Assembly: GCF_036898095.1 (NCBI RefSeq)
Contig: NC_090729.1
Location: 71,540,047-71,604,046 of the forward strand
Length of the DNA stretch: 64,000 nucleotides
Source: Palaemon carinicauda
Taxonomy: Eukaryota; Arthropoda; Malacostraca; Decapoda; Palaemonidae
Direction: 5' to 3'
The position numbers and the translations under genes are program-made. Positions 55,967 to 64,000 of the stretch are shown one piece after another (within the stretch, counting starts at the first letter, position 1; every line of letters starts with the position of its first letter). Under the pieces are notes generated by a model. That model was not told the origin of the DNA and ran no database searches. It saw only the letters and a program-made list of their open reading frames with translations.

Positions 55967-58057
55967 GTAAAATCATGGAGAAGATGGTCAATGCAAGACT
56001 GATTTGGTACCTTGAAAAGAAGGGTATTTTATCACCGATTCAATGTGGATTCAGAAAAATGCACTCAACGACTGATGTGATGATACGACTTTGAGTCCTC
56101 TATTTGTGAAGCCTTTGCTTCCAAACAGCACCACGTGACAGTCTTTTTTGACCTTGAAAAGAAAGGCATATGATACCACATGGAGATACAGTATACTTAA
56201 AACAATTCATGAATTAGGAATAAGAAGAGAGCTACCACTATTCATTCAGTCATTTATTTCATGTAGAATTTTTCAAGTGAGAGTGGGGAAAGCTCTATCA
56301 GAGTAAATGTCAGGAAGGAGTTCCTCAGGGTAGTGTGCTGAGTGTAACCCTCTTTGCACTAGTAATTAATGGGATATCCTCAGTCATTCCCTGGGATGTT
56401 CTCTCAACATTATTTATGGATTATCTCTCAATATCATTTGCTGGAGCAATGGTTGAGAGAAAAATACAACTCTCAATTGACAAAATTACTCAGAGGGCCG
56501 ATATGAATGGACTTAACTACTATTGTCCATATCTGTTGTATCCGGGGAGTACATCCAGACCCGAATATATACATTAAAGGTCAACGGATCCCATGTGTAA
56601 TTGAAACTAAATTTTTAGGTTTGATATTTGATTGTAGGCTTACGTGGGTGTCTCACTTAAAAGCGTTAAAAGCTAAATGTCTTGAGGCTCTGATTCTTTT
56701 AAAAGTATTGTCCCATACATTATGGGGGGCAGACTGCAATACTATTTTAAAATTATACAAGGCCTTGTTTTTCCAAAAATAGTTATGAATGGGAAATATA
56801 CTCTTCAGCCTCCCCAAGCCGATTAAAGATGTTAGATTCAATACACCATGCTGGTATTAGATTGTCCACTGGAGCGTTTAGAACTTCACCTATTACAAGT
56901 CTCATTACCTCTAGACCTTTACCGAAAGTCTTCTATTGTTCGGTATTGGTTTAGATTGCAAAGACTCCCTAACTCTTTAGCCTTTCAGACTGTAAGCCTT
57001 GTATGACAGACATCATACTTTGAGTTGCACTCTAAATCTCCTCAACCTTATGGCTTTCGGGTGAAACGATTATTAAACAGTCTGAATATAATTAGAAGTA
57101 AGGTGCTTCCATTTAAGGTATTATCAACGCCTCCATGGGAATTACCAGAGGTATCTTTTTGTAAATATTTCATTGGAGTTAAGAAGAATATGACTGACTT
57201 GGAGTCCAGGTCTCTTTTTATGAAACATGTTGCAGAACATAGGGGATCGACTTATATATATGCTGGTGGCTCCAAATCTGATGCTGGCGTTGGATTTGGA
57301 ATACATAGTAATGGTTTTAATTCCTCTAACAGCTTCCATATTTACTGCCGAACTGTATGGCATACTAAGCACCATTGAGAAAATAGCATGGGGGAAGGAG
57401 GGTGATGCAAGGAGTGTCCTTCAAGCTTTAGAAGTTTTTAATTCTAGTAACTCTTTAGTTTTAAATATTTTAGAATGGCTTTTTATCATTGGTCGGAGAG
57501 GTATAATGGTTCAATTTTGTTGGGTTCCAACACATGTAGGAGTGTCTGGGAATGAGAAGGCAGATTTACTGGTGAAGAATGCTGCATTCGATTTGCTACC
57601 AAGAAGGTACACTATTCCTTTTAATGACTTTCTACCTAACATCAATAAATTGTTTTGTAATAATTGGCAACAGCACTGGGATAGTCTAGATGGCAGTAAG
57701 ATGAGAGAGGTAACAAATGTCATATCTCCTTGGAGATATAACATGAGGCCCCGAAAGTGGGAGAAGTCTCTTTGTCGTCTCCGCATTACTCACTCATGGT
57801 TGACACAAGAGTTTCTTCTGAAGGGCCAACACCAACCGTATTGTGACAACTGTTTGGTACCTTTAACAGTGAAGCATTTGTTGATCGAATGCCTCAATTA
57901 TAATAACTTAAGAAATAGATATCTGTTTGAGGGTCGAGGTGAGGATGGCAGGTTCATCCTGGCCAAGATCCTTGGACATGATGTGTCGTACAATGCTCGT
58001 GGCATTTTTAAATTTATGTCAGAAGCAGGTTTTCTTAATGCTATTCAACTTTTGTAA
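55967..58057 (+). pseudogene. LINE copy A ORF2, RT and RNase H
   Basis: It continues the RT of copy A after copy B: CKIMEKMVNARLIWYLEKKG, then frame-shifted FDLEKK, AYDTTW, GVPQGSVLSVTLFALVING (56,315), LFMDYLSISFAGA (56,410-56,445, again Tyr for the second catalytic Asp), FLGLIFDCRLTWVSHLKAL and GVGFGIHSNGF. RNase H parts follow: FTAELYGILSTIEKIAWGKE, WVPTHVGVSGNEKADLLVK and the CDNCLVPLTVKHLLIECL tail. The RNase H start reads IYAGGSKSDAG, so its first catalytic Asp is Gly, and an internal deletion removes part of the FSDARS motif. It is non-functional. Confidence 0.82.
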
Positions 58058-58179
58058 CATATTTACTTCTCTAGTTTTAATTGAATATTCTTTTCATCTT
58101 TATTTATAATGAGCGATATCGGTGTCAATGACCTTCAATGTCAGGATGCCAGAGAACTTCATATCAATCAATCAATCAA

Positions 58180-59690
58180 TGACCTCACCACTGCAGCAAC
58201 TGGAGCTCCCAACATGAGCTCTTAACTGCCGTAACTAGAGCTCACAACATGAGCTGGTTACTGCAGATACTGAAGCTCTCCATATGAGCTTGCAACTGCA
58301 GCAACTGAAGCTTGTAACATGAGCTCACAACTACATCAACTGGAGCTTGCAACATAAGGTCACAACTGCAGCACCTGAAGCTCGTAACATGAGCTAACTG
58401 CAACAACTGGAGCTCGTAACATGAGCTCGCAAACGCAGCAATTAGAGCTCACAACACGAGCTCGTAATTGCAGCAACTGGAGCTCTTAACTAGAACTCGC
58501 AGCTGCAGCAACTAAGCTCGCAACTGCAGCAACTGGAGCTCGCAACTGCAACAACTACAGCCCATAACATGAGGTCGTAGCTGCTGCAATTGGAGCTTGC
58601 AACATTAGCTCGCAACAGGAGCTTACAACTGTAACAACTGGAGTTCACAATATGAGCTCGTAACTACAGCAACTGGAGCTCACAACTAGAACTCTCAACT
58701 GCAGCAACTAGAGCTCACAACCTGAGCTTGCAACTGGAGGACGCAACATGAGCTCCCAACTGGAGGACGCAACACGAGCTCCCAACTGCAGCAACTGGAG
58801 GTTGAATCTGCAGCAACTGAAGGTTGCATCAGCAGCAACTAGAGCACACAATATGAGCTCACAACTGCAGTAACTAAAGCAAACAACTGCAGAAACCAGA
58901 GCTCTCAACATGAGTTCACTACTGCAGAAACAGGAGATTTCAACATGAGAGCAACTGGAGCTCGCAACTGCAGCCACTGGAGCTTAGAACTGAAACTTAC
59001 AACTGCACCAACTGGAGCTCATAACATGAGCTCGCAACTGTAGCAACTAGAGCTTGCAACTGCAGCAACTGCAGCTCACAACATGAGCCCGTAACTGCAG
59101 CAACTGGAGCTCGTAACATGAGCTCGTAACAGAGGCAACTAGACCTCACAACATGAGCTTGCAACTGGTGTTTGCAAATGCACCGACTGGAGCTTGCAAA
59201 ATGAGCTCATAACTGCAGCAACTGGAGCTTGTAACTGCAATAACTGGAGTTCGGAATATGAGCTTGCTACTGCATCAACTAGTGCTCGTAACTGCAGCAA
59301 CCAGAGCTTGCAACATGAGCTCACAACTGCAGCAACTGGAACTCACAACATAAGCTCGTAACTGCAGCAACTGGAGCTTGCGACTAAAACTCACAACTGC
59401 ACCAACTAGAGCTCGTGATATGAGCTCGCAACTGCAGCAACTGGAACTCGCAACATAGTTCGCAACTGCAGCAACTGGAGTTTGCAACATAGCTCGTAAC
59501 TGCAGCAACTGGAGCTCACAACATGAGCTTGTAACTGCAGCTCACAACATGAGCTCGTAACTGCAGCAATTAGAGCTCACAACATGAGCTTGCAGCTGGA
59601 ATTCATAACTGCAGCAACTGGAGCTCGTAACATGAGCTCGTAACTAGAGCTCGCAGCATGAGCTTGCAACTGCAGCAACTAGAGCATCAC
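58180..59690 (+). repeat. Satellite array block 5
   Basis: The last satellite block, same family and orientation, with CAGCAACTGGAGCTCGTAAC-type units. It ends near 59,690, where unique-looking sequence begins. Confidence 0.93.
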
Positions 59691-60571
59691 TTGGTTGCAA
59701 CAGTAACTTGTCAGGCTATAATAGCATCTTTAAATAGTATCATTGGTGGCTACCATCGGCATCTCCAAACTGCAAAATAATAATTAGCTTGCAACAGCCT
59801 CATCAACAGCTTGAAAAACTAGCTTAGGTTTGTTATAGCATCATCAACAACCAGGAAGGCTTCCGATAGAAGCAACACCACCGACATAGCCACGACAGGC
59901 TTCCACGAGTGACAGTGTTTCCTGCAAACATTTGTTATCCCTTTATATAATTGAAATATAAATGTCTAATAAAATCATAGCCTCTGGCTATCATTTTCGA
60001 TCATCTGCCGAGCATAGTGTCTTTGACCTTCGATTAAATACCTCTCAATACAAATGATCTTTTCTGTGACTAAGATTTTTTGGAAAGAGGCCCCAAGAGT
60101 TTGTCCAAAAATCCATAGAGTACTCAGTCTATTAATTTTACTTGGGTATATAGATTTCTTTTGCTGGTTTTACCCATACGAAATTTTATGTTTTGTATCA
60201 AAATGACCCACCGTTTTATTTCTAAAACACCAGTCATCTTTTTTTTTTCTAAAGAGTTTAATGTCCCCCAAATCCCCGTCTAGATTTTGAAATATGACTG
60301 CCTCTTCACAAGTTGAAGATTAAATAAAAGCTAGAAACTCAATAGAGCACAAATCATTATCAGTAATTTCTGTTCAATCCGACATTATGTCTAAGTACTT
60401 CTGCTTGATTCAAGAGCTAAGAGCAATCGGCTATTTCAACAAGGGTTTTTTTAAAAAGACCGGGGCTAAAGTATTGTTACAAATGTACTCTTGAAAGTAT
60501 ATGGAACGCGGTACAGCGGTAAACTGTTGAAAACTATCAATATAAAGAAAAAAGAAATCAGAGATTCGCAC
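59691..60571. other. Intergenic or intronic sequence of the receptor gene
   Basis: AT-rich sequence with no repeat that I recognise. It lies downstream (minus strand) of the last confident receptor exon. One candidate terminal exon is listed separately. Confidence 0.5.
59844..59921 (-). CDS. Candidate terminal exon of the ionotropic receptor (tentative)
   Basis: On the minus strand an acceptor TTTGCAG is followed in phase 0 (the phase required after the exon ending at 60,572) by 25 codons and a TGA. The peptide contains LSLVEACRGYVGGVASIGSL, which could be a poor M4 membrane segment, but charged residues make it atypical. A real M4 exon may lie elsewhere. Confidence 0.22.
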   Translation of the reverse strand, partial: ETLSLVEACRGYVGGVASIGSLPGC

Positions 60572-60710
60572 CTGAAGATGCTCAAGAGTGATAGCTGAAG
60601 AATTAGACTTCTTTTCGCCTTCATTATTAGCTGGTGACGACTGTGCTAATTTATAAAATATGTCGTTGTCCCACTTAATTAATAGACCACCTTCTATCAT
60701 CCTCAACAAC
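60572..60710 (-). CDS. IR exon: end of S2
   Basis: 139 bp. The acceptor TTTATTCAG precedes it and the donor CAG/GTGCGA follows. Its first base completes the Met codon split with the previous exon. It encodes LLRMIEGGLLIKW, then a Ser/Asn/Lys-rich loop, then ITLEHLQ. Confidence 0.85.
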
Positions 60711-63417
60711 CTGAATAAATAGAAAAAAAAAATCAAAACGTCGATATGGGAATTATGTCTTATAGGATTAAGTAGATTGACTTTTACAATCTTGTATGCT
60801 TTATATGATTTTTAAAATCATGCTACGGTTTTATTTTTCTTATAACCTTGTGTTATTCATGAATTTACTAACATATAAAACCTTGAAATTATTTTGGGTG
60901 TCTTCAGTGATATACACTAATTGCAAAGAACATATATTAACAAAAATATTTAACAAATTCATTGTTTGACTGGTAAATCAACATCTTTACTTACATACGG
61001 TCGAAGTGTGATCTGTATGGTACCCCGGAGCTGATTGCCATGCCAAGATTGTGGAAGAAGAACTTCTGTGTTCCCACGTGAAATTTGTTTAAACCAAAGG
61101 GTGCTGCGACGAACCTCACTTTATTTTCGGTGCTGATATACAAATACTTTCCAGTCAGAACCTTTTGAGAGAGAGTGTACTTTATTACCTGTGATAAAGT
61201 TTACAAATTAGTTTAATTATTATCCGGGTTTAACTAAGTCTTATTTTGTCCTGACAACTATATTTGTTAATTCCATTTCATAATGGAACTAGGTCATGAG
61301 AAAATGGTAATTAATAAAAAACATAGATCATTAATACAAAAGGAATTTTATATAAAACTATACCAAAATATTCAACAAAGCGTAAAACAACATGGTAAGA
61401 CAAACAGAACAAGTTGTATACCTTTTGCATATTGGTTCAAATGGTTACAAAACATTACTTGGTTATTCAATATAGTAGGATGCTATAAGCCCAAAAGCTC
61501 TAACGGGGGAAAATAGCCCAGTGAGAAAAGAAACCAAGGAAATAAATAATGTACACGAGAAGTAATGAACAATTAAAATAAGATATTTTAAGAACTGTAA
61601 CAACATTAAATTGCATCTTTCGTATATGAACTATAAAAACTTAAAAAACAAGAGGAAGAGAAATAATATAGAATAGCATGCCCAAGTGAACCCACAAGCA
61701 AGAGATATTCCTGTTGATGTTCCTTCTGAAACACTTACGCATTCAAGGTTAATAACCTGCGAAATCGATGGATGTTCCTCTCTCATTTCTAGACAATTTT
61801 CACAATCACAAATGAATTATTTAAAGTTTAAAAGATCTATGGTTACAACCAAATTTTGCCTTTATCTGAATGCTAAGGTTACTATTACCAAAAATATAAC
61901 TTATATTTAACGAATTATAACGATTAACGTTGACATAACACTATAAAATCGTAGAAAGCTACAGAAAATTATAAGTAAAAAGATGTTATCTAAGATATAT
62001 ACGTAATAAAAGGACTTTGTTACCTGGTCTTTTATTTCAAATCTTCTTTAAAGGTTCAAAGGCCACTCATTAATGGCAGATGCAAGCGGCAGTAACATTG
62101 CCCTATCAAGCAGACAATGGTCTAGACTAGACTAACCATTATACATATGATCAGTGCCCAAGCCCCCTATCCACCCAAGCTAGGACCAAGGAGAACCAGG
62201 CAATGGCTGCTGATGCCTCGGCAGATAGACCTGTAGGCTCCCCAAAACTCCCAACTTTAGCTCACAAGGATGGTGAGTTTGCAGCAACCAAAGGAACTAA
62301 AGCGTTTGAGCGGGATCGACCCTGGCGATCACCAGTCAGGGACGTTACCACATCGGCCACCACATCCCTATGAAGTAAATTCTTAAATCTTTGTGCTCTT
62401 ACCCTGCTAACTCCAACTTCCATTCCACTGAGAAAACTCTCGGATCTGTCTTTGTGGTTGAATAAAGCCCAGGTGTCTTTGAAGATACCTTTCACTGCTT
62501 CCTGTAGAGATAAGGTTTGAAAGGTCACTGATGAGTAGCAATGGTATGGAAGATATTGTTATAATCTCACAATGTCTTAGAAACCAATCTATATACCTAA
62601 GTAAGGGCCACATAGAAGCAGAAAATGGCTTCACAACGCCATCAGATGGACTAAGTTGTGTAAAATAATGAAGAAAATGAGTGGAAAACAATGGAGAGAT
62701 TTATTTTTGAAGATTAGATATATATATCATAGAAATTACAGATATTTAGCATTTACGCCAGTAGCCTAGAATCCAACCTAGTTACCTTGAAGATAAACTC
62801 GTGTGTAGTGGCTCCGTTTACACACAGAGTCAATCCCCTCTTGACAGCTTTCGGGAGGTCTTCTAAGGAATTGATAGGCTTCTCGTAGGATGGGACAGCA
62901 AACACAGCAGTGAGAGTTCCAGAATAAAGTGCTAAAAGGAAATAAAATAGAATTATTTTCGATGTTTTAATCCTTTCAATCCTTCATTGAATAAACAGCA
63001 AAGAGCCTTTATTAATGCAAGACATGTTACGAACATGATCGTGGAATGAATTCTGCCGCGTTTGTATATGATGAGTTTTTTTTTTCTACATAAAATGTCA
63101 TTTGTATAATGCCCTTTCGTTTACATAATTTTTACAAATGCCTTTTTGTTTATAAAATGAAAGGAGAAAATTGTATCTTGATTCAATTATGGTAAAACTA
63201 TAAAGTCTTAAAACGAATTAAACTTGGGACAACTCCCCCCTAGCAGAGATATCCCAAAAAACCAAACCACATTTTGGTAGGAATCACATGTTACCTCTCC
63301 TAAGGTTGAGTGCAGGATCTGTCAGGTAAATAAAATAAAATATATGAAGGAATCACCAGATCTTGATGCCGTTTCATAAATAATGGCCTACAAGGTATGT
63401 GCATGTAAAGGCTTACA
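60572..63417 (-). CDS. Ionotropic receptor (IR/iGluR-like) gene, partial, about five exons
   Basis: Minus-strand exons at 63,417 (end only), 62,931-62,786, 62,501-62,403, 61,188-60,995 and 60,710-60,572 join in phase with GT-AG introns. The product has the end of the M3 helix (LVVAGSLYSGTLTAVFAVP), the S2 half of the ligand-binding domain (SYEKPINSLEDLPKA, TTHEFIFKEAVKGIFKDTW, VLTGKYLYISTENKVRF, FHVGTQKFFFHNLGMA, FDRMLLRMIEGGLLIKW) and ends in TLEHLQ, just before the usual M4. This matches arthropod IRs, divergent glutamate-receptor-like ligand-gated cation channels used in chemosensation and sited in the plasma membrane of sensory neurons. The N-terminal domain, S1, M1-M2 (to the right) and M4 (to the left) are missing or unrecognised. 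No stop interrupts the exons, so the gene may be functional. Subfamily not assigned. Confidence 0.85.
60995..61188 (-). CDS. IR exon: middle of S2
   Basis: 194 bp, in phase 0 at its start. The acceptor TTATCACAG precedes it and the donor CCGTAT/GTAAGT follows. It encodes VIKYTLSQKVLTGKYLYIS through RSHFDR plus two bases of the next codon. Confidence 0.88.
61480..61725. mobile_element. Internally deleted LINE X derivative in a receptor intron
   Basis: Left part (GATGCTATAAGCCCAAAAGC, AAATAGCCCAGTGAGAAAAG) matches the LINE X 3' end at 6,565-6,760. The right part (AATAGCATGCCCAAGTGAAC, CAAGCAAGAGA) matches LINE X at about 16,545-16,590. The 10 kb in between, including all coding sequence, is absent. 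Confidence 0.65.
62403..62501 (-). CDS. IR exon: S2, 33 codons
   Basis: 99 bp, phase 0 at both ends. The acceptor TCTCTACAG precedes it and the donor AGCAGG/GTAAGA follows. It encodes EAVKGIFKDTWALFNHKDRS and on to GVSR, joining EFIFK of the upstream exon as in other IRs. Confidence 0.85.
62786..62931 (-). CDS. IR exon: M3 end and start of S2
   Basis: 146 bp. The acceptor CCTTTTAG precedes it and the donor TTCAAG/GTAACT follows. It encodes LYSGTLTAVFAVPSYEKPIN through GATTHEFIFK. The SLYSGTLTA motif is the IR counterpart of the iGluR SYTANLAAF gate. Confidence 0.9.
62932..63416. other. Intron of the receptor gene
   Basis: 485 AT-rich bases between the inferred donor and acceptor. No repeat or coding motif was recognised. 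Confidence 0.5.
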
Positions 63418-63500
63418 TCCTGCAACAACCAGATTGCAAAAGAGACAAATGTTGGAGCGCAGATGGATGATATAATGGAAACAATGCGAATGAAAATTTG
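63417..63500 (-). CDS. IR exon: M3 helix, left boundary of exon not resolved
   Basis: A donor GGAT/GTAAGC at 63,417/63,416 leaves one base (T) that completes the Ser codon with the CA starting the next exon. The preceding frame reads LRSNICLFCNLVVAG, a hydrophobic stretch that fits M3. The acceptor end of this exon was not identified; 63,500 is only where the recognisable part fades. Confidence 0.4.
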
Positions 63501-63785
63501 ACAATTTATAACCATTTTCCAAAACTACTCACTTTTAATGAAAATGGAATTCAAACATACAGTTATCTGCAAAAATTTCATTGATCACTTTATTTGCAAT
63601 GTAGCCTAACAAGATTATATGCGGAAAATTGCCTTATTTGATTTGTGTGGAATAATTCGCAAGTTGACTTTTAGCAAACAGTCATATATTTTTGTAAAGT
63701 AATTACAGTTATAATTATTTTATATTGGCCTTTGCAATGTATTATAATAGATAGAGAGAATTTGTTTACCTTCATATAAATTCCC

Positions 63786-63787
<2 letters not shown>

Positions 63788-63861
<74 letters not shown>

Positions 63862-64000
63862 GTTGTTGTTGTTGTTGTTGTCAGCGACAGCAGAGCTACA
63901 ATCCTAATTGGATAAGGAGTAGGTTGTAAGCCCAAGGGCTCCAGCAGAGAAAAGTAACACAGTGGGGAAAGGAAATACGGAAATGAATAAAATACGAGAG
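63788..64000 (-). mobile_element. LINE X 3' end with (AAT)n tail, cut by the window edge
   Basis: A TTA trinucleotide run (63,788-63,860, then TTG repeats) is followed by sequence homologous to the LINE X 3' terminus at 6,540-6,640 (GTTGTAAGCCCAAGGGCTCC, GTGGGGAAAGGAAATACGG). Orientation is minus. It continues beyond the window, so its coding part is not visible. Confidence 0.8.

Noticed and set aside
63300..63515. 71-aa minus-strand ORF as the receptor M3 exon in its own frame
   Set aside because: A different frame of the same stretch gives the phase needed for the following exon and reads directly into SLYSGTLTA.

Overview
This window is eukaryotic, AT-rich and almost entirely built of nested transposable elements. 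Its simple repeats, satellite and LINE tails look like those of decapod crustaceans (I infer a caridean-type shrimp). The only host gene I can support is a multi-exon ionotropic-receptor (IR) type glutamate-receptor-like gene on the minus strand at about 60.6-63.4 kb, supported by matching splice phases.

Layout, left to right. A decayed Penelope-like element runs from the left edge to 1.75 kb. Next come CA/TA microsatellites and a head-to-head pair of tRNA-derived SINE copies. From 2.39 to 59.69 kb the base layer appears to be one satellite array (22-bp and 35-bp units, all in the same orientation) that has been split by insertions. Insertion 1 (3.47-24.28 kb) is a Ty3/Gypsy LTR retrotransposon. 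Its pol order is unusual (RT - RNase H - OTU-like region - second aspartic protease - integrase). It is interrupted at 6.52-17.0 kb by an RNase H-lacking LINE on the minus strand ('LINE X'). That LINE is itself interrupted by a nearly intact 6,581-bp I-group LINE (8,057-14,637) flanked by a perfect 13-bp target duplication. Insertion 2 (24.37-41.37 kb) is a DIRS tyrosine-recombinase retrotransposon (plus strand, 'DIRS-2'). A foldback element and a second DIRS copy (minus strand, 'DIRS-1') are inserted in its 5' leader, and a second foldback element abuts its 3' end. Insertion 3 (42.66-43.55 kb) is a LINE 5' fragment. Insertion 4 (45.67-58.18 kb) is an I-group LINE ('copy A') with another full-length member ('copy B', 49.43-55.96 kb) nested in its RT region.

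How the parts work together. Each autonomous element carries its own replication genes: ORF1 RNA-binding/zinc-knuckle protein plus endonuclease-RT-RNase H in the I-group LINEs; gag, protease, RT, RNase H and integrase in Gypsy; gag, RT-RNase H and tyrosine recombinase in DIRS. Nearly all carry stops or frameshifts. The I-group copy at 8-14.6 kb is closest to intact, with one in-frame TGA in ORF2. The nesting gives an insertion order: satellite first, then Gypsy, DIRS-2 and LINE A, then LINE X, DIRS-1 and LINE B, and I-group copy 1 after LINE X.

Family calls rest on motif recognition by eye. No database search was possible.
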